The translations under genes were made by a program, and so were the position numbers. Shown one piece after another: positions 52,195 to 64,000 of a stretch of 64,000 nt of DNA (the first letter of the stretch is position 1; each line of letters opens with the position of its first letter). The notes under the pieces were generated by a model. It was not told where the DNA came from. It did not search any database and saw only the letters and a program-made list of their open reading frames with translations. The DNA is from Wuchereria bancrofti (lineage: Eukaryota > Nematoda > Chromadorea > Rhabditida > Onchocercidae): the NCBI GenBank assembly GCA_005281725.1, contig SSBO01000012.1, positions 7,322,607 to 7,386,606 on the forward strand, read 5' to 3'.

Positions 52195-52624
52195 TTTATT
52201 TCATGGAATACCCTTGAAACCAGCTCATTGATTTTAAATAGAAGAGAACCATTCTTCATGTTCTCAGAAGCTTACGGCTATCACTTTTTAGTTGAACTTT
52301 TAGCGAAAACGACTTAATGAATTAACTACTGAAAAGTTGCGATATCAGTAGCAACATGGCAGAAATTTTAAAACTCAATATGAAAGTCTCGTTGCCCACC
52401 CTTTTTTCATACAGAACTTTTGGACCGTAGCGGTAATCATTTGTTAATACTTTTAGAGATAGAGATATAACTCTTTGCACTTTAAAGCTACTTTCGCTAC
52501 ACATCTGTTAGATTAGCATATAAGGTACATTTCGCTACAATTCGGCTGTTTTATATATTATAACCTATTATGACTGTATGACTTTCAAAAAAAAGTTTCA
52601 GCCATTCAGACTTTATCCTTATCT

Positions 52625-52670
52625 TTTTTAAATTACTTTCCATAACTTTTTTAAATTACTTTCCATAAAA
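52625..52670. repeat. 23-base unit in tandem, two copies
   Basis: The unit TTTTTTAAATTACTTTCCAT followed by AAC or AA occurs twice back to back, almost without change, which suggests a recent duplication. Confidence 0.75.
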
Positions 52671-54747
52671 AACATAACAAATATGTTTCTGATACTGAAA
52701 TGATTGTAATATGAAAGTGGCATCGTAAAACCGAAAACACGTGAATCTTGTACAGATCCGTTTCTTTCTTTACTGGAAGCGATACATGACGGTGTTACTA
52801 AAAGAATCAGCAATATTTTGTTGAAGGTTTAGATTTTGGTTCCAGACCCTTCATTATTGTTTTCGAGGCACAAGACGAATCAAGAGTGTGAAAAATAAAG
52901 ATGATAAGTATTTAACAAGCAAGTGCAGATCCAAAAGTTGGAAATGCCGAAACAATTGTTGCAGAACAAATTGGCTTATTATATGTCTAAATAGTCCAAT
53001 ATAAGCTTAAAAAAATTTGGTTTTGCTTTAGTTCCCATCGTTTCAGTGACCAAAAAGGGGATCAATGAGAAGAGGTTTTTAGGGCTTCTCTGGTAACTGA
53101 TGTATAAGAACTAACATTGATTGTTAATTTCGACGAATTGTTTAATCAACGTTATCTGTTGTGCTTTTACATGTTCTTATACGTCATATGTTGCGACTTA
53201 TTCAGCGTTATGCGACTTATTGCTGCTGTACTGAGTTAAGATAACAAGTCGATATCATTGGATCTGCAATTTGGCGTCACTTTTGAAATTCAAACCAGGT
53301 ACTGAAAGTGTTATAGTACTGATGGAAGAGTTTATCACTAAACAACAAACCATAAGCCATTTTTGTTATGAAAATTCGTATTTAATAGTAAATAATGATA
53401 AATTCTTCATATTGCAAATGCTATGATAACTACTGACTTAGTTTGATTAATTTGATCTAACAGTCGGTCGGTCAGTAAAGGGAATGAAATAATAAACAGC
53501 TTGGTTGATGAAAAACAACGAAAGAAATCTAGAAATGCTAAGCGAAGTTACATTCCAAGTGAATGTGGCACGGATGGAGTTGTGTGGTGTAGAGAAGGGA
53601 ATAGCGATTAGTACTGCAGCAACGGCTTTATGTTTTGAATAACGGCAGGATGGATACAGTGGTTAGTATCTGACAAATTCCTGAAGATATGTGTTACAGC
53701 GCACAACTGCTCCAACTTGTCATACAACACCTACTTCCCGTCGCATACTCCTAACACTCTAATCAAGTTAAACATCCCTCCTCACACCTTCCACTTAGGT
53801 AGCCACAACTTCTGAGACTAATCTCCATCTTTCACATTTACAGTTATCACATCCGCTCACTAAGCACGTTCTATCTGGTCGATACATTGCGCAACTTATT
53901 AATCCTGTTATCAACTCACCGTTGTTGGATTCCAGTTTCCCTCATCCCATTATCCACTTTTTCTCACTTTCAAGCCTGAAATCACCGTTATTTAATTTAT
54001 CTCTTCTTTCTTCTTCAAGCTGATTTGAGCCTGAATGCATGTCATGGTGATTCTTGTTATACCTGACACATTCCCATATTTGACTTCCTTTTACCTTATT
54101 TTAGAACAATATTTTAATAAAATATATTAAGTTTTATGTAAGCTGGAATATTTTTGTACCTTAACTTTCCGTGATCTTTTTGCTGCTTAGCCCTATTTAA
54201 AAATAGCTGAGGAATAAAAAATTTGTTAAAAAAGCTATCGAAATTAAATTCAGATAGGAAATGAGTGGTGTTACAGAACATGCTGAAGCGGTCTAAATTT
54301 GGATAGCAATGACATTTTATACCGGAAAACAGTAAATTTTAAAAAAGTTTTAATTTCAAAAAAGAAGCGTCTCTGGATTCAAAAGATGAAAGCTGTGGAG
54401 AAAGAGGTGGAACAAACTTGTCGTTTGTCTTACTGCTTCGATCTAAAATTATATACTTACTTATAATATGATGATGAGCTTTGTTTTCTCAGTTTTTCTG
54501 TAGAAACGAACCTCATAAATGTTGATTTTAGTTGCAGCTTTTCTGTTTTATATCTGAAAATATAATGTTGAGAATTAAACATTGTAGAATAAGTGTTAAG
54601 TGATTCGATAATTAGATTTCAGCTAAAATACAAGACTTTCGTCATTTCTTTTGTGCCAAAATATCACGATTAGAAGTCACCAGCAACAATATATTGATAT
54701 CTTTCTGAATACATGATGTCCTAAATTGCAAGTCAATCCGCGGTAAT

Positions 54748-54993
54748 TTAATTTGGGTACGTGGAAAACATTGATGACCCTTTAGCTCTCAATATCAGTT
54801 GTGTTCCTTCACATTTTTCAAAATTTTTGCTTTGAGCTTTTGCAACAGAACTGCATTCTATTACACTTGAAAGCCGAACAGTTGTTTTATTCTGTTTCAT
54901 ATGTTCGATCACGTTCCTATCTTGAAAAGCAATCAAATCAATTTGATTATTACCATCAACTTCATGAATATCTTTAATCCAAAATCTTTCCAT
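54748..54993 (-). CDS. Possible short unknown gene or exon
   Basis: An ATG-started frame of 81 codons with mixed, non-repetitive composition (RFWIKDIHEVDGNNQIDLIA, then HMKQNKTTVRLSSVIECSS). No family recognised. A single open frame of this length can occur by chance in AT-rich DNA, though the lack of homopolymer bias is notable. No introns, poly-A signal or partner exon are evident. Confidence 0.22.
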   Translation of the reverse strand: MERFWIKDIHEVDGNNQIDLIAFQDRNVIEHMKQNKTTVRLSSVIECSSVAKAQSKNFEKCEGTQLILRAKGSSMFSTYPN

Positions 54994-55599
54994 TCTATTC
55001 TCATTATGTTGCTACCTTACGTTGAGTGGTCCGGCTTTGCTATTTTGTATGATGCGACATTATTCAATACAAAAATTTGAAGTTATTGAAGTGATTTGAC
55101 TATCTCTTCCAAACCGCAGGTGATAGGCAACTTTTGCAAAAAGCTCTTTATGCATAGGTTGAATTAGTTTTTGTGCACTTTACAGCATTTATTCTAAAAT
55201 TGATAAAACGAGATTATTTGTGCTGTTAAACACACGGCGTTTTTTTATTTATTGTTGTCTATATCAACATATTTTTAGAATATAGCGTTAAAAGAATGTA
55301 AAGACATTTTAGTAAGACGAGTGAGGTATGCTTTATTAAATAAGCTTTTATTCATTGGAAATTTTTCCTTTATTTCTTTCATTCACTGATTTTTGAATTA
55401 CGGGAAACGTTATTAAAATATTTCTCACAGCTCGCGAATTTCAAACAGTGAGTTTAATTTTTATGTCACTGGCAAATTCTGAACTTTACGAGCTCACTTA
55501 AAGCAAAAATTTATTCATGTTAAATCATATATCAATCATCGTTTTATTGCTTTTTGATGACCATGTTACATAACGTATTTTTAAATGCAGTTGACAACG

Positions 55600-58500
55600 A
55601 TGGTTATTTTCACAGCCTTACCACCTGGTACTAGCAGCGATGAAGGTCGTATATTAGTTGACGAGTCGGACTATCAAGGAGGTTAGTTTAGAAGATCTTA
55701 TTTTCCATTTCTTCTAGTTTATTTTACTCAAATATTAACTATATATTCTTGATAAGCTAAAGGCATAATACTATGTGACTGTCATTCGTCGTACCAAACT
55801 CATACCATTTTGTGAAATTTATCAAGTCCCCTTCAATTTTATTGTAGTGGATGATGAACAGCTTCCATTTGAAATCAAGGACATTGTTCGGATACGAGCC
55901 AATGAAAAGTTTTCAAAATATTACGACTGCATGAATGAAATTGGAGAGTTAATATTTTTTCGATATATTGTAACATTAGAGTGTAGTGCTAGGTTGTATT
56001 GCACTGATTCTGTGTTTTGTATTTATTGTGGATATTCTAAACGTTGCAAATAATGTTGCAAATATTACGCCTCAAGATGCTTCATCAAATGAGCATTTGT
56101 TCAGGGGAAAGTTTGGAAAAGTATATCGATGTCGTGAAAAAGCAACAGGATTTGAGCTTGCAGCAAAACGTATTAAAATAAAACGTGAAACGGATCGAGA
56201 GAAAGTGGAACGAGAGGTTTGTTGTAATAATGATGGATGGTAAATTAAGTAAGTTAAGTTTTAAAATGCTAAGCCTTTCCTTATCGGTTGATTTATAAAA
56301 CAATTTAGGTAGCCATTATGACGAAGTTGAGACATCCCAGAATAGCGCAAATTTACGATGCTTTTGCTACACCTGAGAACGATGTTGTACTGATTATGGA
56401 AATGTAAGTTTGTCGATATTACTGATCATCATCTTGCTTCATTCTCCATTCTCATAACTCGTAGTAATGTGTATGAATTTAGAGTGAGCGGCGGTGAACT
56501 ATTTGACCGAGTTGTTGATGAGAACTATATTCTAACAGAGCTGGCGGTTGTAATGATTATTTGTCAGCTATGTGAAGCAATTAGTTATATTCATAGCAAA
56601 AATATTGTTCATCTGGACATAAAGGTTATTTCTAGTTTCATTAGCTATGTATGATCAATTGACAAATTTTCATTGCCGTCTGATTGAAAATGCCATGCAA
56701 AATTTCAGGTTTCATCTTACATTTGAGATATTTAGCATCGTCAATAAAGGTTTATAACCGTAATGATCTTGACTTCATTATGACACTCCATATGATGAAA
56801 ATTCCATATTCAGAACTAGTCTTTGGTTATGATAAGAAATACAAATAAGAAATATTTGTCATACTTGCTAAATATTTAATGTCTGATATCTGTTAATAGC
56901 AAACAGTATTTTTAGCCGGAAAATATTATGTGTGTTTCGCAAACGGGTAACCGCATAAAAATCATTGATTTTGGCCTCGCTCAGTTTTATGACGGTTCGT
57001 CGAATCTATTATTTATGGCTGGGACTCCGGAATTTGTTGCTCCGGAAGTGATCAAATTTGAGCCTATCGATTTCTATACCGACATGTGGAGCATTGGCGT
57101 CATCACTTATATTCTGTTAGATCGAAATGTTGCTCATCATAGCCTAGCATATGTGTTGAAACGCTCTTGAGATTATACTTTTCATTATTTGTTGAGTAAT
57201 ATGATATCAGAGCACTTTAAATTCTTGGAAGACCAAAAGAATTGATATCTAGTTTTTTAACTGGTACCAAACAAAGGTATTGCAGATTGTCAGGGATCTC
57301 ACCATTTTTGGGCGAAACTCTAGGTGACACTTATGTAGCTGTTGAAAAAGGAGAATGGGAGTTCGACGATGAAGCATTCGAAGGAATTTCCGATGCTGCC
57401 AAAGACTTCATATCCAAACTTCTTATAATGGACCAGAAGTTTGTTTTGGTTTTTATTCTCTTTTTTTGGAGTTAGGGAATTATTAAATGTTGCTTTAAAA
57501 ATGACCTGCAATGTTCTTTATTTATATTTAAATATAACAACAGGCAAAGGATGCTTCCGGAGGATTGTTTAAATCATCCATGGATTGTTGACAGTCGAAC
57601 AAAAGCAGCAAATGATCTGTTATTAAATCAACTGAACGGTAGTACTCCGCTATCGAAGGAAGGGTTGAAGTCATATCTCAGAAATAAACGTTTTAGGGTA
57701 AGCAACAATTATTTCCGTTTGATATTTTATTTGCTGAGAAAGGATTCAAAAAAGTATTGAAATGAAATGTTGCTACTATCTGAACCATGCAAAAATCTGA
57801 CAGTGAGTGATGATAATGAAGGGCTGGTTATCTAGAAATATTTCATCTTCCACCCGAGATAAAATTCTGTTGTTATGAGGAAGGAATTCGACTTCCATAC
57901 CTTTCAACTTCATGATATTCCAAAAACTGCTTGAATTAGTCGAAATAGCATCCTTCCTTTAAACTTTTTGTCAAGCACCTCTTACTTCATCTGAATGAAA
58001 TACATATTTTATTTTGCAAGTTCATTTTACTCGATCATAAAGAAATCAAAAGATTTTTTACTTTATTTTTTGTTGACTCTTTATCAGTATTTTAAGCCAT
58101 TGAATTTGGATAAGAAGATGGCAATCTTCACAGGACATCTAGTTAATCTATTTATTTGTTGCTGTGATATTTTTAGAAAGCAACTTGGGCGTTGGTTTTT
58201 TTGATTCGATTCAAACGACAAACACTGATGAACTTCGGGGGACGGGAAGTTCCTTCTGCCATCTCCGAAATATATGACAGTCTTCCTGTTTCCATAGGAA
58301 AGATTATGGAAAGCTGTGCGAAAGCAGAAGTTAGCGCTTCCGTATCAGCAGAACCGGCAGAGGATGGTGAAAAATCTGAGAAAGTGTTAACTGACATTTC
58401 TGCTACAGAGAGAGAGGCTTTTGATACTTCCAGAGTAGAGTCAGTAATTGCAACAAAACATCTAGAGGTAAACTTTTAGTTTTTTTTTTTTTCAAAAAAA

Positions 58501-61060
58501 TATATTTTGAGAGCTTCTCAACAAGTGATCAAAAAGATTATTTACAGGAAAAGAAGTTAAGCAGCGAGATTCCGAAGAAGAAACCAAAACCAAATACAAC
58601 TGATGAGGGAAGGAAAAAGCCAAAACCAAATGATGAGGGAAAGATGAAAAAAGAAGCAAAGAAGCATAAAGAGAAAAACTGTGAGAAATCAGACGAAATA
58701 TCTTGTAAGCCAAAAAAGCTTTCCAAGCACTTAAAAACTGCATCGGGCGGATTACAAGGGCAAATGAAAAAGTCCACTGAGACAATTTCTAAATGCGGCG
58801 AAGTAAGTAATTCAAAAAAATTTATTTCAGCGATGTGCGAAGTATGCATCACATTAGAAACAACCAAGTCTGCTACTTCTTTTACCGAATTTCCAAAACC
58901 TATATATGCTGTGGAAAGTGCTCACATACGTCCTCTGATTTCCGAATTAGTTCATACAATTAAAAATGAGGTGGAAATGAAGGAGAGACCGAAAAAATAT
59001 TGTGTTTTTTCTGCTAATCGAACAACGCAAGAATCTACACGCCATAACGGTTCAGTAAATAAGCTTAGTGAAATCAATAAAAAAGGCAGTTCTGTAGCTG
59101 CTATACTGTCAATGTTCACTGAAAAAGCTGAACAGGAAAGAAGGCGTTTCGAACGTCGACCTTCGCGTCCAGTAAGAACGTTTAGAGACGTGGAAAAATC
59201 TTCATCCAGAAAATCATCATTTGTTGTAGCTCATGAAAATGATGCCAGCTGTGTAAAACTTTTTCGAGCACCGGAAGAGGAAAAAAAACGAATGGAAAAT
59301 TTGATTGAACTTCATCGACGTGGTTCTGTAGATCGAAAGCAAGTTGACACGAAAGAAATTGCAGCTGTGAAGCAAGAAGAGGACAGTAAAGGCTTTCCAG
59401 GTCAAAGAGTAAATATGGCCGAACAAGATAAAGTGGAAATAGAAAAAATGAACTTAACAGGAAAAAAAATGAAAATAAATCCTGCATTAAAAAGTAAGGA
59501 GGAGACAGAATTGTCAAGGAAAAAGGTCACTGCCTCAGATTTATCGCCTTCAGAATTAAGCGCCGTCAAAAAATCTGATCAGATCCATGAAGAGCGAAGT
59601 ACGGACGCCATGATAATGGCAAAAACTAGTCGTGTGCGAAATGAAACAAAGCAGAAAAAACATATGACGGAATTTACAACTAATCAGGAAACGGCGGAAG
59701 GAATTGAAGAGCCAGCGGAAAATGTTACTCTGATTGAGGCGGTACAAATTCGGGCTTTATTGACACCACATCAGAAGGTGGTAACTCAGGATGATTCCAA
59801 TTTTTCTAGTAGAGGAGCAAAAAGCTGGATGAATCTGAATGGATCACAGAATGATTCTTCATTGAATTCCTTAAGTACCACACTAAAACAGCCGAAAAAT
59901 AAAAACTGTAATAGTGATAAACAAATTGTAGTTGTCAATGAAAAGGAAGCTTTATCTCCGCAGCCACATCTTTCAGAAGGAAGATGTACTACAAAGAAAG
60001 AAGTTAAAAACCAAAATGTGCCTAAGCGAAGGAAAAAGAAGATTGAAATTGTTGACAGGAATCCTGACATAAACGATGCTATACAGAACTTGGTTCAATC
60101 AAAAAAAACTGAAGAGCTTATTGAACATCGAGATCTTTCGGATGAAAAAAAAGTGAAAGGAAGCGCTGGAAAATTGAAGAAAGACACAGCCTTAACGGAA
60201 TTGGTCGTAACATCTGGCAGCTCTCACTTACTACGCAAAGCAAAGCAAATGAAATCGGTAGAAGAAAACAAAAGCAAGATTCAAGATAGAGCATTGCAAT
60301 CGATTCAGGATACTGTCTCAAGTATTGAGAAGTCAGTACGAGCTTTTCCCAGCTCCAGAACTCGAACACATGACACAGTAAAACGAAAAGTTCCTCAAAA
60401 AAATAGTTGCTCTGAAAATTTGTTGATAAGAATAAAATCAGAAATCAATTTGGCAGAAGATAAAGAGAAAATGAGATCGACACGTACATGCCGAAAAGCC
60501 GTTGATGATCAAGCAGTTTTCGCCAACCAAAAGGATAGATCTCAGCATAACATTTCGGTTCGTTCCTTTCGCTGGTTCTTTGTTCATTGGTTCCGAAGCA
60601 AACAAGATTTTTTACCTTTATATATCGATGCTATTAGATAAATAACTCTAAATAATCAGTCTATGTTTCTGGATAGTATGCCACTCATTCTTCTGATAAT
60701 ATGAAACTGATTATTTTGTTTGTAATATGTGTATTTAATTTTGTGCTTTCATTAACTTCTGAAAAAAAAATACTTATTTGTCAAAATAATATGGATATAT
60801 CGGTTTGTTTTATTGCTGTTTCCCCCTGCAATACCATAAATTAAATACCATTACAGATAGCCGACTTAAAAAACCAAGAGAACTTCAGTTTTGGTTGGCT
60901 TAAACTGCAATTAGAAACACGAGTGAATAAAGAAAAAAAAGTTCGAATGGGATGGCGATATCGTCGTGATTTAGAAATTTCACCAATTCAGTCTGGAAAT
61001 GCTAAAAAGGCTCTAAATATATGGAAAACAATGGAGCAAAGTAGTACTGCCAAAATTTGA
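55600..61060 (+). CDS. MLCK/titin-family Ser/Thr kinase with long lysine-rich tail
   Basis: Eleven exons: 55600-55681, 55848-55947, 56105-56216, 56309-56403, 56483-56624, 56916-57115, 57286-57438, 57544-57697, 58177-58467, 58548-60557 and 60857-61060, about 1180 residues, all in phase. The ATG follows an AAATGCAG acceptor by nine bases, as for trans-splicing. The kinase domain spans about residues 54-311: Gly loop GEGKFGKV (60-67), Lys82 in AAKR, HLDIKPEN (173-180, HLD in place of HRD as in MLCK/twitchin), IDFG (194-197), GTPEFVAPEV (213-222), and a final HPWI at 306-309. All catalytic residues are present. Right after it, LRNKRFRKATWALVFLIRFK is basic and amphipathic, as expected for a calmodulin-binding autoinhibitory segment. 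The tail is mostly one 2.0-kb exon, rich in Lys/Ser/Glu, with the tandem motif KKPKPN..DEG, and likely disordered. The last exon (NFSFGWLKLQLETRVNKEKK, MGWRYRRDLEISPI) looks folded. No Ig or Fn3 domains are seen, unlike twitchin or titin. Confidence 0.94.
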
Positions 61061-62473
61061 ACATTTTTGTTAGTTATGGACAATGCTTTTGATAGTATTT
61101 TGAAGATCTTCTAGATTAAGTGACTTATGCAGGACTCTCTTTTTGATTATGGGCTGTTATTGGAATGTCTTTTATCCTCACTGTAAATCTTAGCAATGAA
61201 ATGTGGTCTTGTCATACTTTATTATTCCTTCTTGTATTGGAAGCTTTTATACAATTTATATATATGATATTTTCAAGAGTTGTAAACAGTACGTATAACG
61301 TAGAAGTAAATCCTCAGATGTTGGCCTTACTGAAGAGGTCAATTCATGTTTACATTTCATTACATGCTGATTCAGTGCGATATCTTCATTTTTCTTGTTA
61401 ACTATAATTGTTAGCACCCAAATCCCACATATCTGTACAGTACATTTGTTTCAGTTGTACATCGATTGTTTGCCTTTTCGCTCAGTAAGAGAGCTAATTA
61501 ATGTGCCATTTATTAGCATAATATTTACTACTCTACTAACGTATTGTTTTATCAACTACTCCTTCCTTTAGTTCTTCGTTTGGCACTGTTTCTCCATGAT
61601 TTTTGTAAGTCTACCACATACTATTATCAGAAATTCTTATCAGCGTTGATGCTCAAAGAAGTTGCTCATGCAGTATAATGTGCCTGATTGTTAACCAGGC
61701 CTTTCTCCTATAAATAAAAATGATCTGATATTCATCATTATTCTGGGTGTTAGTCGCAGAAATTACAATATTCAAATATGCCGAATATGTATGCGGATCC
61801 ATAATCATAATCTTGATACCGCACACTAAACTTATTTGGAAGTGAAATATCAGAAGACATAAGTTGGGGCAGTGATGGTTTCATTAAAAGTAATATGAGA
61901 TGAAAAGTTGCAACAGTTTAATTGATGACTGGGGACTAGTTGCACGTGGAAAAGGTATTAGAATTATAACTGTGTACAACTAAACGAATGAAATTTTGCT
62001 CCATGATCCACTATGCAATAAACATCTAAATTCTTACTCCATAGATATCATCACAAAGAATATTCCGGAATATAATAAGAGGCGGTTAGTATTCAACTTG
62101 TTAATGTTGTATGATCATCATTGACGCTATCGATTCGTTGCTGATCATTAATTTTGGCCCAGGTCAAATCCATCAATTTTGTGCCTGTAAGACTTAACCT
62201 TTGCTTCGAAACTTTCACAATTTAAAAATTTTTCCAAACAGTTGGTGAACTGCGTAGTAAGTTATCTTGTAACTGTCACCAGTTTATATTATTGAGTTTC
62301 CGTTTTTGAAAAATAGATTTGAAAGAAAAGAAGGAAAATCGTCAGCGCCGGATTCCACTATCATCGCCTTCTTCCTTTCATCTTATGATGTTATGTCTAT
62401 TATTTCTTAATTGCAGTTGTATTAATTTTGTTTTATGAAAAGTTTAGACACGTGAAGAAGAAAAAGAAAAGAA
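61061..62473. other. Intergenic, nothing recognised
   Basis: Contains the 3' untranslated region of the kinase gene and presumably the promoter of the next gene. One open frame at 61165-61401 has no splice or homology support and is treated as chance. Confidence 0.5.
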
Positions 62474-63550
62474 ATGTATATTCATAATGTTGCCTTATTT
62501 CTTCTGATACTTCCCGCCAAGCAACAAGGAGTAAACGGTGAATGAATTTGCTGTTTTAAGTGACCAGTGCAATAATATGTACAAAGATTGTTTTACCTTC
62601 TTAAACAAGAAGTAGAGTTTGCAGGAGGAAATAAGGATTCTTTGGAGGCATCAGATTCAGAGAAGTATTCAATCAATGATCTTGCAAGAATGCCTGAGTA
62701 TCATCAGAATTGCGCAGAAGGTGAAATAAATAAATAAATGTATTTTTTCAAATGCATTTCAAATGTGCTTTTGTTGTTTTTCTTTGTATCAATTTTGTTT
62801 GTTCACTTCAGGCTGTTTGAAACCTTTTCTCCTTACGCTACGAGCAAACTTTGTTTCTGGAAACAACTACGAACGTTTAGTGAATACATGCGAGTAAGAG
62901 ATTAGCTGTTTATGAGAACTGTAAATGAATGACCACACATTTCCCTTTTTAACGTTGTTGGAATTATTTTAGGAAACTTAACGAAGTATATGAATGTATG
63001 GATCGTATAAAGAAGTGTCAGCCGAATTATTTGTTTCGTATATTTATGGATAGCTTTGAGTATATGTGCATCGAACATCCTGCCGGTCTTTTTTTCATAT
63101 TTTTTGATTTGTAGGTCTTCCATAAAGTTACCAAAGAGTTACCAACGTAGCATTTCTGATAATGTCTGCCATATGTATTTTGTCACTCATGTGTCATGTA
63201 TTTATTTTTAAAATTTATTGAAGCTTTTCGAGACCTGATGGAATGTATGGATCTACATACACAAATTGTTACCAAAGGTTCGATATTCCATTTTTAGATT
63301 TTCAGGTAGATTTAATAAAGCGGTTAAGTTTATGACCAGTTTCTTGAAATGGATTTCCTTGATTCAGTGGCAGTTAATTCAAAATTTTACAGACTGTGAG
63401 CAGAAGTGTAAAGCTCATAAATTGATGGCTGGGTGGTTCATTTATTCAGTAATGCAATCCACCACGCTTCTTCGTACCGAAGAAAATGGCGCACCGCCAC
63501 GCGTTAATATTGGCTTCCTTCGTAAAATTACTTCTGAAGCTTGCTCGTCA
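62474..63550 (+). CDS. Secreted cysteine-rich protein, CPG4/DUF19-like, 3' end unresolved
   Basis: Exons 62474-62537, 62610-62720, 62812-62893, 62973-63085, 63224-63277 and 63393-63550 join in phase. The first encodes a likely signal peptide (MYIHNVALFLLILPAKQQG). An acidic stretch follows (NKDSLEASDSEKYSIND), then a cysteine pattern: ENC-type Cys before CLKPFLLTLRANF, LVNTCEKLNEVYECMDRIKK, CQPN, SFEYMCIEHPAAFRDLMECM, and VTKDCEQKCKAH. The spacing, with YMCxE..AAF....C and a late DC..KC, resembles nematode CPG4-type (chondroitin proteoglycan) or DUF19 domains, both secreted extracellular modules. I rely on memory for this and cannot choose between them. The last exon modelled ends TSEACSS before a GTATTC donor. 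Further exons lie between 63550 and the window end or beyond. Some acceptors here are not of the best type (AACAAG, TTGAAG), so details may change. Confidence 0.72.
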
Positions 63551-64000
63551 GTATTCATTTTAAATTATCAGGATTTTTCCAGATGTAGATTAAGTGATTA
63601 CTCTTACTATGTATCATCGTTTCAGTTTAGAAGTTTATAATAGAAATGAATTTTCAATTTTCTTCACATAATTTCCCGGGATTAAAGATAACCATACTGT
63701 AGTTCGAAGAGATGCATATTTAACGATCTCCTAACACATTAAAAGATTCGATAAAAAATAGCGATACAATTCCATGTCCGATTCGCTATTCGTCATATTT
63801 CAGGATCGTACAGTGCTATTTTCTTTGTTTAAAAACAAAATATAATGCACGCTGCCATGGCATTGGAGGTAACTTGTTCATGGTAAGCTTAATTAACAGT
63901 TTTCATATTCAAATGGTATCATGTTTGAATGCATTTGAGCCTTCTGACACATCTGAAACTATTTCTGATAAGGTGATGTAATGAACTTTAAGAACCGAAA
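63551..64000. other. Window edge, 3' continuation of the secreted-protein gene
   Basis: The end of the preceding gene should lie here or beyond the window. Candidate acceptors occur at about 63624 and 63804, but neither gives a convincing continuation. No other feature seen. Confidence 0.35.

Larger units (their letters stand above)
52195..55599. other. Intergenic, one unexplained minus-strand frame
   Basis: About 3.4 kb. At 52625-52670 a 23-base unit (TTTTTTAAATTACTTTCCAT plus AAC/AA) is present twice in tandem. At 54993-54748 the minus strand has an 81-codon frame beginning at ATG (MERFWIKDIHEVDGNN ... SVIECSSVAKAQSKNFEKCE) with protein-like composition. I do not recognise it and see no partner exon. 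Nothing else is supported. Confidence 0.4.

Noticed and set aside
59182..59517. Antisense open frames in the kinase tail exon
   Set aside because: They are the complement of a Lys/Glu/Ser-rich coding exon, which yields few stops and Phe/Leu-rich antisense frames.

Overview
The window looks like nuclear DNA of a nematode, most probably a filarial (onchocercid) worm. It is AT-rich. Genes are split into many small exons by introns with GT..TTTYAG borders, and several start codons sit just behind a 3' splice acceptor, as expected for spliced-leader trans-splicing. The PSMA5, PNP and HNF4-like nuclear receptor genes are animal genes of nematode type. A decayed bacterial parB fragment of Wolbachia type lies at about 6975-7568 and is not part of any nematode gene. 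Nuclear Wolbachia transfers of this kind are typical of filarial worms. The species cannot be fixed from sequence alone.

Layout. 1-5565: nothing convincing. 5566-6584 (-): four phase-consistent exons of a small unidentified membrane protein. 6975-7568 (-): fossil parB. 8825-9668 (-): an unidentified multi-exon gene with in-frame stops, probably decaying. 10191-11055 (+): an unidentified gene. 11293-12254 (+): a small multi-pass membrane protein. 15277-17195 (+): a coiled-coil protein resembling the ciliary protein IQCE. 17665-19560 (-): an old, broken non-LTR retrotransposon. 19.6-27.5 kb: gene-poor. 27478-35428 (+): a nuclear hormone receptor with a 4-kb first intron. 37137-38757 (-): proteasome alpha-5. 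40259-46558 (+): a large RCC1-repeat protein of possible GLO-4/claret type. 50528-52194 (+): purine nucleoside phosphorylase. 55600-61060 (+): an MLCK/titin-family protein kinase with a long lysine-rich tail. 62474 to about 63550 (+): a secreted cysteine-rich protein resembling the CPG4 family, with its 3' end unresolved.

The genes form no obvious pathway or operon. Spacing is wide, and PSMA5 and the RCC1 gene are divergent across 1.5 kb. Exon borders were assigned by hand, by matching GT/AG sites and codon phase across every junction. For the nuclear receptor, PSMA5, RCC1, PNP, kinase and IQCE-like models all internal junctions agree in phase. The most unusual items are the fossil parB, the IQCE-like gene, the gene with in-frame stops at 8.8-9.7 kb, the damaged duplicate of an exon boundary inside the receptor gene, and the long-tailed kinase. 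No statement here rests on a database search.
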